DNA of 64,000 nucleotides, from assembly GCF_000002235.5 (NCBI RefSeq), contig NW_022145596.1, positions 6,241,065 to 6,305,064 on the forward strand. Direction: 5' to 3'. Below the pieces are notes generated by a model that was given only the letters and a program-made list of their open reading frames with translations, did not search any database and had not been told where the DNA came from. Source of the DNA: Strongylocentrotus purpuratus. Its lineage: Eukaryota; Echinodermata; Echinoidea; Camarodonta; Strongylocentrotidae. Below, piece by piece: positions 13,961-26,794 of the stretch. The position numbers and the translations under genes are program-made. Position 1 is the stretch's first letter. The number at the start of each line of letters is the position of its first letter.

Positions 13961-14407
13961 CAGCCTTTTCACACACAGCTAAAATTCTATAAACATGATC
14001 AGTATAAACGTGTTTGAAACGTGTTTAAACTAATCACGAGCCTTTCACACACAGAAATTTCGTTGCGATCATTCATAGTTTCGTGATTAACTACTGCTCG
14101 TAAAATGCGCAGTAGTGCCATTGCGCATTGAAGGTCATGTCATATCAATCAAAGCGCACGCTCCATCCAGTTTAAACACGTTTAAACACGAATTTCCTTT
14201 CACACACAAAATGTCAAGCTCTCTAGATACGAACTTCGTATCTGCAGCCTGCTTTTAGGGGCGTATGGATCGCGACTTCGTATCTATCCCAACATCGTAT
14301 AAACGATGTTCACACTGGGAAATTTTGTCTATAAACATGTTTAAAACTGTTGAGTGATTCTAATCATCTCTAGATACGATGAATTTTAGCTGTGTGTGAA
14401 AAGGCTG
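13961..14407. mobile_element. MITE with CAGCCTTTTCACACACAGC termini
   Basis: Starts CAGCCTTTTCACACACAGCT and ends with the complement AGCTGTGTGTGAAAAGGCTG, an inverted repeat of about 27 bases over a 447-bp element. Inside, shorter echoes of the terminus recur (CCTTTCACACACAGA near 14041, CTTTCACACACAAAATG near 14197) together with several GTTTAAAC-type motifs. There is no coding potential. A clean target duplication is not visible. The CAG...CTG ends would fit a non-autonomous hAT element, but the family is inference. Confidence 0.75.
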
Positions 14408-14843
14408 CTACATGCTTACATGGTAGCGGCTCTTTTGGACAACTTGTCATATATCAAAGGTATTATATGTAGATCAGCATACGCTACAGGCAATCTCCTT
14501 CACATCAAAAGGGGGAAATATCTAATGACTTGCAACGAGGACGATTTTGTTTATCCTTCATCTAATTTTTAGATCATCCCTTTCAAATGAAGTGCGAAGT
14601 GATTCTGGCGTAAGGATTTTCTTCCATAATCTGTAGAAAGGGTGATTTAAGCTCTTCAATTTGATTTCAGAATAATACCGAGTAGAAGATTGATTGGAAT
14701 AAAATGGTGACATATAACATCATCATATGAGGTAGACTTACTGTAAAACCACAGAGTTTTGCCACTTTAAACCTTTGCATATAATCAATGCCGAACCTTG
14801 CAAAAGTTACTGGGTTTAGATCTGGGTTTGAGATCACAATCAC

Positions 14844-15153
14844 AATAGGCCTGTCCTCATCAGCTTGAGTTTGCCAAATAGCCCGCTATTCTAATTCTGA
14901 TTCGGGAAATAAGGCCAAGTTACAAATTGCGTCTTCATCAGCTCGAAAGAGCTAGAGATATTTTGCCCTTCTTTTTTGCGAGTCTTCGGGCTGGTAAAAA
15001 CAGACCGGACAAATAGCAGGTAATTTTGCAAACTAGCCCAAGATATCTTGGGTAGATTTCTGGAGCAAATGGCCCACTATTCGCGTCTTCACCTGCCAAA
15101 TAGCTCGCTATTTCGTGATGGGGCTAATTTCCAGAATCAGAAATAGCGGGCTG
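14844..15153. mobile_element. MITE copy with AATAGGCCTGTC terminus, right end lost
   Basis: The left end AATAGGCCTGTCCTCATCAG, followed by TTTGCCAAATAGCCCGCTATT, matches the left end of the element at 45099. On the right the inner part of the inverted repeat (AAATAGCGGGCTG) is present but the outer part is missing, so this copy is truncated. The interior repeats CCAAATAGC and TCTTCA(T/C)C motifs. It is non-coding. Confidence 0.7.
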
Positions 15154-18100
15154 TGAGAAAAATCAATGATTTTTGGTTGCAGTGTAAATGCAGCTAATGG
15201 GAACATTCCCGGACATGTCATTCACAAAGCTAGACAGCTTGACAACACATGAGGAAAATAGAACAGGGTTACTGTTGTGAAAACAAAGTCATGCCTTTTG
15301 TTGGAACATGGTAGGAATGATGTACTTCGAAGCGAAGGACACACAACATGCTTTCCACCGATAAAATACTTTTTCCATCTGGACTTTCACTTGTAAAAGT
15401 TTAAGTTTAAAATGCTTAAGTTGGTGTGTTTTCACGATCCATTATAACCATTATCCATTATAGCTTATAATTCCGATTCAGTATGAGATTAAGAGAAATA
15501 CTTATGACCCCTTACTAGTATACTTGATTGATCCCCCCCCCCAAAAAAAAAGAAGGCTGTAATTCTTTTATTGATTACATATTTTTACAAAAAGCAACTG
15601 AAATTATTTTCTAAACTCAAGATATTGTACCTTGAGAAGATATGGGAGCGGATGCTTTGTTCATGCCGTAGAAAAATAATCACATATTAATTGACACTTT
15701 GCCAAAAATAAGTGAATTTGAGTGAAGCAGTGATATTTCCTACAATAGACTTTCAGTATAAGAATTTCAGTATCAAATGACTTGCAGAACATATAGGCAC
15801 TTCCCAAATATGTTTTGGAATGAGCTAATCTGAACTCTGCACCTTACAGATCATTAGAAACCAGGTCCATTCTGCTAACAAGGCTACCCCCCTCATGTTT
15901 GAAATCCAAGTCAAGCGTAGCGCTGCTCGACCCTGCCTCATTTACTGTCCATAGTGGCCTCCGACCGACTCTCTGCTTGGGGAATGAGGACGGTGATGCA
16001 CAAGGTCTGGTAACTATTCTCAGGCGACTTGATGCAGAGTAATTAAAAAGTGTTAGCAGATATATCAGAGGTTCCCTATCATCAAATAAGTATATAGGCC
16101 TGCTTTGTTGCTGTTTATGTCTAGGCTGTTATGTCTCATCTACAGGGTGCATTCACATAGGTTTTTGTGAAGCCAGAAGCATAAAGCAAAGTCTATCATT
16201 TGAAATACACTTTCACAGTATGAAATTTATAAACAAAAACAAAATTGAGGGGGATGGGGAGGGTTTAACAAACAAGATTTGTATCAACATATCTCTTGAA
16301 ATTCCCTTCAATATCATTTTAGGTTATAGGCCTACCTGATCGACTACAAGTAAGACTTGGCAAAAATGAAAATCGATCAAATGATTTGATGAAGTAAACA
16401 TGCTTAGACAAACAAATAACCAAGTCTGTAGTTTTACTTATGTACCAAGATTTGCTCCAAATTTTGGGATACATCAACACTTTTCTTAAAAACACATACC
16501 AGTGTCACTGGGTTCAGAAATCTGTTAAAATCATTTGAAAAGGTCTTATTTTCAAAAAGGCATGAGCAGTAATAATACATTATCAATCATCAAGGTTAAA
16601 AGTCATTAAAAAGTTCAGTGTTTCTATTACCTAGTTTCTATGCTATTCTTGAAAGCAAAACAGGATTTATTTTGATGTTCGACCAGGCAAAAGATTGATG
16701 TATTATGTCAAACTATTGCCACTGTCAATGCTTCTTGTACCAGTAAATTAAGAATATATCCCTGTTGCTTTTGATCAGACCCAGCGCAAACTCTTTCTAT
16801 TTCTTAGAATTTAAAACAACCATACCGTGAGATCAATAAACTTTTATATATTTCATTTGATCTATCAAAGACTTTAAAGTTAAGAATATCTAAGGATCAA
16901 GCCTGATGAAAATGCCTGCTAAATGTTACACCATCCCTTAAATCTATCTCAGCTTACCAACCTAACAGACCTACATTCAAGCTACACCCTACAGGTCTCC
17001 AACTAATGAAGCACAATCTAAAATGAACTTTCATTAGGCCCTATGTATGTTTTAAAAAAAAAAAAAAGCTTCGGAACAAGATCAAATACCTGTGTACATT
17101 TTAACCTGTTAAATTAAAACTTATGAGATCCTACAAATGTCACAAGAACTGTTCCAACTGCAAGTTCACGTCCGACCCGGATCCCACGGATCCCACATTT
17201 TTTTTGTCTGGAGCCTGTCTGTCCACACATCATAAAACAACGAACAACTGTCAGTAAGGCCACGCAATAAGGTGATAGGTCTCTTCTCGCTCAAGATAAC
17301 AACAAGTATTTACCTCACCACTTGGCAACCACAAATTGGCTGGCAGATCCATATTTACTGGCTGATAATATCATCACAATTTATGACTTTTGTTACTGAT
17401 TCTATATCATTCATTCATTCGACTTGTTTTCCCATGGTTGATTTATGTTCACCCCAAAAATATGATTTTTCATTTTCAAAAACTATTGTCGTACATGAGG
17501 ACGAGAATCATGCATCACTAATTCACTATTGTACTGTTTTTGTGAAACTGAGACTATTTCAAGACAAATCAGAAAATTGCATTAATCTTATTTTGTCAAA
17601 ATGATATCAACCCCCCCCCCCTCATTTTAAGTGGTTGACAACCAAAAGAATGTCATCATTTTACCCATCGGCTAATTCTTCTCCCCCCCCCCCTCCCTCT
17701 CCCTCTTTCTCTCTCTCTTTCTTTCATTCCATTTATGAATATCTTTACTGAAGTATGAACAATAAAACCTAGGGAGTAAAAACGCTCCAAAACCATAATC
17801 TCCTCATTTTAATCATGAGCAAAAAATAACTTATACAAGTCTAAGTCAATTTTCAAAAAATCAAGAAAGTTAAAAAAAAATTGAGGTGAGCACTAATATC
17901 TGCTCACTTCAAATATGTACTTGTATTTGAACAAAACACCACTATAGTACATCACACAACAATCTACATTCCCACTTATATTCCAAAGTCCTAAGCAACA
18001 AACAACAAAAAAATGGCAATATTTTAATTTCTCCCCCATTTCTCCTCCGTTTGAGAAAGAGACCACATCAGTGCAACCTTCCAGTTCATTTGATCACTAC

Positions 18101-20627
18101 AAGATGCTCAAATCAATGCTCTAGTCTGCAGCTCTCTACTCCATTCCGTCTGATGACGATGGAGATGGAGATTTTTTCAAGAATGATTATTAAAGTTGTG
18201 GTTACAGGCACTTCAATTGAGACTCAAACCACATTGGAGGGAAAATATCCAAGAAATGAATGCAAAGCACTTTTCATACTACCATATGCCAAAGTAATTG
18301 TTACAAACAACAATCATGCTTCCTTTCAAGAAAGCACTTTTTTACGATAGTTTTCTTTAATTCAGTATTTCTTCATGAATTTCTACATCAGCATATTATT
18401 TTGTAATGGCATCTTAGATGCAAGTTTCCATTTTTAGCTCTGTACTTTGAAACTACAAGCTACAATATTCAGAGATTTGTTGTACAAGTTGTAGAAATAG
18501 TAATAACATTTTGAGTCTATATGATGCACACCAGAAATAAAATAATTGCTGTCTAATTCCAGCATAATTAATATTTCTTTCAAAGAAACATTTCATTCCA
18601 AATTTCTCTTAACAGTCATTTTTCTTTCAAGTTTGTGAACAAATTTGTTTTTTCATTTGTAGGAGTATATCCTAAACACCAGTGTTTAATTTCAAGTTCT
18701 GTTTGATGAAACTACAAATTAATGATGTTTCTTGATATGAATCTCATGTAAATGTCCTTTAGTACGAACGCCCTTTAAATGTCACATTAGAGTGTTGATA
18801 AGTAACACTGAGATTTCTCAACTCCTTCTAATCTTTTAAAAAGAAAATATAGTCAAAAATCGCCACCAATAATCAAGGTTCGCAAGAAATTCAATTTGCA
18901 CTAAATCCGTAGTTCAGTAACCACCTAGTGTATACTGAATCAAGAGCATGGATCTTGATTGCCATGGAAACCAGATTGCACTCGCCGTTATGTCTTTGTT
19001 ATTTTCTACAGTAATCTAGAGAAGGATAAGGAAAGGGTAGCACTAATCGGGACTCAGCACAACCCGGGGGATTACATTCGTTTAATGAGCAATACATCAT
19101 GTATGACAGTTAAAGCCCAAGAAGTAATTATGTTAATTTTAGTCACACGCAAATTGCTGGCGGGGTGAAAAATCTTTCCTGTTGATAAATGAACAGCACT
19201 TGGAGTGTATAAACACCAGTGACAATATTGATCAGTATGAAAATTACCATTTTCTTGTTCATAGAAGTTTCATTTAGGATTAATTTTTGCATAAGAGAGA
19301 CTTTCTAGATGGGGATTAATTTTTTTGCCAGATCTCTTTTTGAATTTTCAAGAGTAATATCATCTTTCCCCTCCCATGTACTTTTTAATGTAAATTATCT
19401 CACATGAAACAACTCTTTTGAAAAGATTTCACATCAATTTATTTTCCCCTCACAAAGAGTGAATTGAAGGAAATATGGATTAGAAAACGAATGGAATTCT
19501 TTATCTGTATCTGCAAAAATGGACACATAATCTTTTTAGCCCAAGAACAAAAAAATCAATAGTTTTGTAGCTTCTCCTCATAGCTGCAATAAAGGTCAAC
19601 TTGCTCACTGGCGGATACTGTCATTTTGCCAAAGGAAATTTCCTCCAAATTTTGTGACCAGATTTTCAATTCAAACACACAAAATTTAAATGATTACTAA
19701 ACTCACCGGTCAAGAATTGCTGAGAGAAGCTTCTGCCCATGATATTTTGATAAGGGTGATTCCTAAGAATCTCAGGCATTCAATTGACAGTCAATGATGA
19801 CATACCGGTAATTGAAGTTTTAATCGGATAAATAACCGTAAACAGTTATTTCCTCCTTCTTTCATCCAACACAAAACTTGCTAAACTGTTTGGGGGTATA
19901 CATTCAACATTTACATGAGTAGACCTCAATACAGAATTAAATCCTCTTTCAATTGATCCTACCGATCAATAGCCAGTATCAATAGGTAGATATCTGCACT
20001 AAGGTGATCATCAAAACATCTTTCTCTCCCTGGAAAAACCCCAATGGATCAAGCTTTATGCCTGGTTCAATACATCTATTGACAACCCGGCTAAGAAAGG
20101 GGGCAGGACCTGGAACCCCTATACAGAGAAGGGAAAAAGGGGATTAACTGTAAAGGGGATGAAGGTCAATCATAGATAATAGAGAGTCTTTGATGTCACT
20201 AACCCCCCTCCCCTCCCCCCCTCCCTAAAATCATAGGGTGTAGGGGACAAAGAATGATATCATAGCATGATTTGAACGGCGGTTTTGTGACACTATTCAT
20301 ATGACGGTAACAATGGAGATCGATGATCGATCGATCACTTGACTCAGTATGGGGGTATGTTGCTGCTCAGGGTTATATAACGTGGAGTTTCGTTTGAAGC
20401 AACAACCACCACATAGCCATGAAAATGTCAATAGAATAAAAGTGAGGTAACCTCAGAAAACTGCCTTGCTTTTAGATTTATAGAATACCACAAACAACTA
20501 CCTTTCTTTTCTTCCAACCAGTTTTTCTTTTAAATCTGTAGACAAAATAAATTTCAATATTTGTCTCCACTATTACAACCATTCAGCTGCAACTGTTATC
20601 CCCCCCCCCAAAAAAAAAAATCTTCAT
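15154..20627. other. Non-coding stretch with homopolymer runs
   Basis: No supported exon. There are C/A homopolymer tracts near 15533-15552, poly-A at about 17050-17068, poly-C near 17612 and 17684, and a CT-rich patch to 17725. Around 20320-20338 there is a short GATCGATGATCGATCGATC stretch. Confidence 0.4.
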
Positions 20628-20749
20628 CTCTCTCTCTCTCTCTCTTTCTTTCTCTCTCTTTCTCCCCCTCTTTCTCTCTCCCCCCTCTCCACCTCTTTCT
20701 TTCCTCTCACTTAATATTTCATGCCATCTCTGTCTCTCTTGCTTGATCG

Positions 20750-20832
<83 letters not shown>
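20628..20832. repeat. (CT)n microsatellite, two blocks
   Basis: Long CT dinucleotide tracts with TTT interruptions (20628-20700 and 20749-20832), separated by a short unique spacer. The Ser/Leu open frames reading through it are artefacts of the repeat. Confidence 0.95.
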
Positions 20833-20836
<4 letters not shown>

Positions 20837-21574
20837 TCCTTCCTTCTACTCCACTTCATTCAATAACAAGGACAGTTGCCTTTCTGATCCAATCATCCAT
20901 GTACCTTAATGAATTAAATCAGACAGGTAGAAAAAGTTTCCTTTTCAGCATAAAACTTTCTAATTCCGCACCAGGATTAGTCGTTTATCTTTATTCATTT
21001 ATTTCACTTGTTGTAGTATGGATTTTTTTGGTCGAAAGCCCAGTAGCTTTCAGACTGTTTTGTCTTGAAGGAGATAGAACCTTTCAAGTGGCCAAAAAAG
21101 GAAAATCTTAGGGATACCGGAATGTGGAGACGGCCTGTATATTGTACTGTCTGAAGGACAGTATACTCGGAACTAATGTAGATATGTAAAAGCTACTCCT
21201 TTGGCTTTAGATGGCTGGATATATCCTTTTTCATAGATGCTTTCCAAATATCTTATTTAAATGAATGAAGGAATTTTAATGCTACAGGTATTTCGATTTC
21301 TGATTTTCCGATTAGAATCCAGATGAGTTATCAACAACTTTTCCAGCAATTTCTTCAATTTCTGTATTTCTGACATTGTTCTTTAAAAGTACTCCCTACA
21401 ATAAAGGTCTCCTTAAATCTTCATCATTATAGATATTATAGCATATCTTACATGTATACATACTTGTTGTTCCTCTCTTAACATTTCTTTTCTTCTTCTC
21501 TGCCTTTTCTGGCACATCCTTCAAATATTCTTCTGTGATTTTTTTCTCAGGTATCAATTTTCGGTTCATGTGTT

Positions 21575-21895
21575 TTTCCATCTAGTCTTTACTCTTTTAC
21601 CACATGTATTTTTCAACCTCTCCTTCCCTAATTTTTTTTCTACATCTTTTCCTTTTTATTCCCTCATTTCCCCTCTCTCATTCTCCTTCACCACCCCTCA
21701 TCCCTCTCCATTTCCCTCTCTCCTTCACCCTCTCTTGCTCTCCCATTCACCTTATCCCCCTACTCTTGTTCAAATCCCCTCTCCAACTTGAAGATCCCTC
21801 TCCCCCTCTCTATTTCTACCTCTCCCCTGTGTCTCAAGTTTTCCCTTCTGTGTCTCTTTTCCCTACTCTTCCTTCCCACTCTCTTCTGAACCTAG
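21575..21895. repeat. Pyrimidine-rich low-complexity tract
   Basis: Almost continuous C and T on the + strand with few purines, interrupted but not periodic. No gene is seen; the open frames are compositional. Confidence 0.7.
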
Positions 21896-24800
21896 CCTGT
21901 CAGAGAATCCCGTCAAAATTGTAAGCCTGCATTAGGAATAAAAAGCATGGGGGCTTCCCAATGATAATCATTACCATCAATCACAACTCACTCAACAGGA
22001 CAATCCTAAATAAGAGCCCCAATCCCACCAACAATACCAAACAAAAACTTATCTCATTTTAATGAGGTATAATAAATCCTAACTGGCAAAAGTTTGTATA
22101 GATTTATGGATGGACACCAAACTCCTATCCCAGCTATCACAAAGGATCATGAACTGAGCAATTTGGAGTCGATTTCTCCTTAATTGGGTCTATTATGATG
22201 ATAGATGAAGATACCTGTAAAGCCATTGTAGATCCTCCCAGAGACGTTATTGTACCAGGTAGACATATAATGAAGCATAAGTGCCCATGTTCCCAGATCT
22301 ATAATCAACTACATTAAAAGCATATGTTGCTACATGAAGCCATGTGAAGATTCAGGCCTATAAAGTAACACATGACAATAACTAGAATAAATTGCATGTA
22401 TACACATTAATACCAGTTGAGAAATTAGTTCTTCCTTTCCTTTAATCAAATGCAATTTGTGTTTCGAGCCTTGTAAAGCAAAGAGATATATTGAAGACTA
22501 CTTCAAACCCAAAGAATTATCTGGATTTCTACATTTGGCGTTCTATTCCAGATCTGACTGGTCTATAAACTTTCTTGTAAATATGTGATTGCTTACACTA
22601 CAGTGTACTTTTACAGTGCAATTAATATCCCTTGAATTTTACTGGAAGGTCAATTGCTTGCAATTTTCTTCCTTAAAATAAAAGAATGGTAAAAGTTAGC
22701 GCTCTCTGATTCAGATGGCTTCTCTCCATTGCATTTTCAAAGCCCATAAAAATCTGCTATATGTGGGACTAGGGTCTGATCAATCTCTCATCACCACCAA
22801 ATACTTCTCTGAGCCAAGTGTGATTAAAAAATTGTGACAAGAGAGCCGCTGGTCATTCAGCCAAAATATGTCGTTAATCATGATCGAATTTCAAATCTGA
22901 CCTGTATCATGATGGGATATTATATGGGATAAATACAAAAATATAGGAAGTTTTCCCTATTTTATTGAGTTGTATGGAGGAAATGAAATGGCTACATTGG
23001 AGTCTGTCTGCTTATTCACTTTAAGATCAATATCAAATAAAAAATCTGAATTAAGTCTTGTGTATTTTAACCCTGTTTTATAGAAATGAGAGAGAATATA
23101 ATTGAGTGATTTACAATTGTTTAAGCAAATGCAGACAATACAAATATTTATAAGTGTCATGGTCAAAACTATATCAATTTTACTCATATTTCAAGGCTAC
23201 TTTGTGTACATATTTATAAGCGTAAATCACATACTGAATGGAAAAAACACACACCAAACAAACCATATTTCATTTCTAAGATACTGTCTTTTCTTCCCTC
23301 TCCTTCTCACTTTATCTTCAAGTTCAATCTTCTTTCTTGAACCGATCCCCACAAACATTGATTCTTGTAAGGATATCAAACGAACAAACTACCATAGGTA
23401 GATTAGATTTCCACTTCATGACATGATCTTTCATCAACCCTTCACTTGACAGACCGTACCCATGCACATGATGATTACATGCATACCTTGATGTAGTCTC
23501 ACCTCAGTCCACAATCAAATAAAAATAGAAAACGCTCAATCATGTTTCAGCTCCTAAATGAATTAATGTTTTCAAGCATTGTTCAAAATATAACAAGGGA
23601 TTATATACTACATTACGCCATACCACTAGAATTAAGCAATGACGCTATCTCTCAGAAGTTATTCTTAAAGGTCGACAACAAATAACTGTAGTTTGTGACA
23701 AAGACAACAAATCATGTCCAACCTATAAATTTGTAAAATACTAAAAACCAAACAGTTCATAACCTTGGTCAAAACCAATAATACTGGGAAGGAACACACC
23801 TGGAATATGGCTCACATTTCTTGGGATCAGTTTTCTATTTTTCCATTTCTATAAAATCTAACCCTTTTGCTCTCACAATTCCAAACATTGTCGATTTTAC
23901 ACTAGGAATGTCAGTTTATGCTTATTTCAGGCTTAAACAGGACTTAACATTACTGTTTGTTGTTGTTTTAAGTAATTGCTGATATTGAAATGATAGTATC
24001 TTTAAATGGTTGAAGCATTTTCTTTAACAGCAACAATTTGCATGTGTCGAATGAACTATTCTTTTCAATAAATAATGCAGAAATGATGACGAATTCTAGC
24101 ATACTAAATGAGTGAAAATTGTAAAGGCTAATGTTTTTTTCGTTCTGCAGCAACATCTGCCTTTCCATTCTCCTTATTCTGAGTGATTTTTAACAGGATC
24201 TATTGTAAGAAGGACCAGTAAACATAATTTCACATTCCTTGCTTCAATTAATTTATATTCTTCAAACAAGAATTCATTCATACACCCATCACCACTCCTC
24301 ACTTCATCTGACTTGACATACATTCATACAACTATGTTTATTCAAGGGAATTATATTTATCTTGCCTAATTTGAACTATTCAGACAACACCTGGTTATCC
24401 ATCAAATACCTCTACAGTTACTCCCAGCAAAATCAGGAGTTTTCCAACAACTAAAAATGCAGTGTTTAGAAAATATAAAAAGGACTAATCTGAACTTTAA
24501 ATTGTCCTTAGAATTATATGCAAACTAACACAAAGCAGTCTGCACACTGTATTGACTCCATTCTTAGACAACAATTGAAATTTTAAACCCTTAAAACGGT
24601 ATCAACATGTATCGTTTTACTGAGTCAAGAAAAGTACACCATGCTATGTCTGGTCATTGATGAGAGAGACTTAGTTACAGATTAACTCAAACTCATTTTA
24701 CTGCTTCACCATATCAATAAAAGAAAGCTTGAAACCTGTATAGAGCCACAGCATGTTGTAAATAGGAGGGGATTTCTGCTCGGCAGGAAAGAGCTACCTG

Positions 24801-25194
24801 GAGTACTGCACATAAATGCACCCCTCCCTCCCTCCCCCCCCCCCCCCCTTCCAATGAATCCATGTCTCAATAACAAGGTAGGAATAGGTACTGTGTCCTT
24901 TCATGCTAAATATAAATCTACCTCAAGATAATTGATTCATGTACCTTTTCTTTCACATCACTAGACTTATCGATGTTGTGAAATGATAAATTTATGATTC
25001 ATTCAAGCTGAATTTGCTACATAAAATATGCCCCTCCCCCCCCCCCCCTCTCTCTTTCTCTCTCTGTCTCTCACTACCTCAGTCTCTCATCACATCATCT
25101 ATATCTAGCTGGCATCATAATATTTATGCATCAGTGGCATTCTTATCAATTCACATTCATATTCAATCAATATTCAATCAATGGGCAATATTAT
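21896..25194. other. Non-coding stretch
   Basis: AT-rich, with no exon supported. It contains a poly-C run at about 24834-24849 and a C-run/CT microsatellite at about 25028-25070. Confidence 0.4.
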
Positions 25195-25321
25195 ACAAAT
25201 AATGAATGGTTATGAGTTCAATAGTGCGAATATTTTCATGAGTTGAATAGAATTAACGTTAATCTTTCAACGAATGAAAATATTCGCACTACTGAACAAA
25301 TGAAAAACATTCATTATTTGT
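25195..25321. mobile_element. Short foldback MITE (127 bp)
   Basis: The ends ACAAATAATGAATG (25195) and CATTCATTATTTGT (to 25321) are perfect reverse complements. A second perfect 17-base inner pair follows (AGTGCGAATATTTTCAT at 25222-25238 and its complement at 25274-25290). The centre is the palindrome ATTAACGTTAAT. The whole element can fold into one long stem. It has no coding capacity. Confidence 0.75.
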
Positions 25322-25696
25322 TTTATACAACATCGAAGAAGATCTAATAGAACGTTGATCAACAAATTATGCTTTACTCCTTATATTAAAGATAAATAAA
25401 GGTTGGAGTCAAGCCTTCTCGATTACATTCAGATTGCCTTCGCGTCAGATACACGCACGGCGGAGAGGTACGCAGTCTGCATATAACCAAAAATGCACGG
25501 TCGTGCAATATAACATCTATTGAATATCATGTGACCAACAATCCTCCATTCAAATGACAAGGATCCACGTAGGTGTTGTATAAAAGACAGATAATAACAC
25601 CTTTGAAAGGATACATAATCAATATATTCTCTATATCTTTTTTTAAAAAATCCATTCAGAAGACACATTGTAAAATGCAACCAAACTAGATGGAAC
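25322..25696. other. Non-coding stretch between two repeats
   Basis: About 375 bases without a supported exon or repeat boundary. It is slightly GC-richer than its surroundings at 25430-25510. Confidence 0.35.
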
Positions 25697-26794
25697 TTCG
25701 ACTGCGCGCAGTCGAAATGATGCCTCCGTCATAGAGCAATTTACAAACCAAAACAGAAGAAATTTTTCAAATTCAAGTTCAATTGTAATCCATTAACAGG
25801 TTCTCAGAATATTGTGATTACAAGCAATTTCTCATATACATATATGACCCTTTGATCTTTGACCTCATGACCCTAACATCTACTCAGTTCATTGGCTCTG
25901 CAAGATGTCCAGAGTTAAATAGTAATCCATCTGTCAGTTCTAATGAGAATGTGTTCACAAGCTATTTTTGCATCTATAATGAGCCCATGACCTTTGACCT
26001 TTGACCTCATGACCAAAGAATCTACTCAGTTCATTGGCTCTGCAAGATGCATACATGATCTAAGTTTGGCAGGAATCCATGAATCTGTTCTAATGATAAT
26101 GCGATCACAAGCTATTTTTGCATACATAATGAGCCTCATGACCTTTGACCTTGACCTCATGACCCCAAAATCTAATCAGTTCATCGGCTTTGCAAGTAAC
26201 ATACATGACCTAAGTTTGGCAGGAATCCTTTAATCGGTTCTTGAGATAACGCGATCACGAGCAGTTTTTGCATACATAATGAGCCCTGTGACCTTTGACC
26301 TTTGACCTCGTGACCCCAAAATCTATTCAGTTCATCGGCTATGCAAGATACATAAATGACCAAAGTTTGGCAGGAATCCATCAATCGGGTCTTCGGATAA
26401 CGCGATCACGAGCTGTTTTTGCATACATAATGAGCCCTGTGACCTTTGACCTTTGACCTCGTGACCCCAAAATCTAATCAGTTCATTGGCTCTGCAAGAT
26501 ACATACAGGACCAAAGTTTGGCAGGAATCCATCAATCGGTTCTTTGGATAACGCGATCACGAGCTGTTTTTGCATACATAATGAGCCCTGTGACCTTTGA
26601 CCTTTGACCTCGTGACCCCAAAATCTAATCAGTTCATCGGCTCTGCAAGATACATACATGACCAAAGTTTGGCAGGAATCCATCAATCTGTTCTTCAGAT
26701 AACGCGATCACGAGAACGGGACGTACGGACGTACGGACGGACGGACGGACAACCAGAAAACATATTGCCTCCAGCTACTTCGTAACGGAGGCAT
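25697..26794. mobile_element. Tandem-repeat mobile element with palindromic ends and (ACGG)n
   Basis: Begins with the perfect 20-base palindrome TTCGACTGCGCGCAGTCGAA (25697-25716), then ATGCCTCCGT at 25720, whose complement ACGGAGGCAT closes the element at 26794. Near the right end GCCTCC pairs with GGAGGC over a short loop (about 26766-26792), a terminal hairpin. The core is a six-unit tandem array of about 151 bp, followed by an (ACGG)n-type microsatellite at 26715-26751. It has the same plan as the element at 782-1713. Tandem core plus (ACGG)n plus end hairpin resembles the pearl/Helitron-like non-autonomous elements known from bivalves; the match is architectural only. No transposase or Rep/helicase is encoded. 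Confidence 0.7.
25800..26715. repeat. Six-copy 151-bp tandem array with TGACCTTTGACCT core
   Basis: The anchor TGACCTC recurs at 25860, 26002, 26152, 26303, 26454 and 26605, spaced 142, 150, 151, 151 and 151 bp. The last three units are nearly identical and the first is most decayed, as expected from expansion at the right side. Each unit carries TGACCTTTGACC and a GCGATCACGAGC-like block. The periodic 67-residue minus-strand open frames simply follow the repeat. Confidence 0.92.

Noticed and set aside
20561-21111. Ser/Leu-rich open frames
   Set aside because: They read through CT dinucleotide repeats. The same applies to frames at 28439, 43201, 49594-50191 and 53864-54465.
25800-26715. Regularly spaced repeats that could suggest a CRISPR-like array
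   Set aside because: The whole 151-bp unit is repeated with no variable spacers, and the context is eukaryotic.
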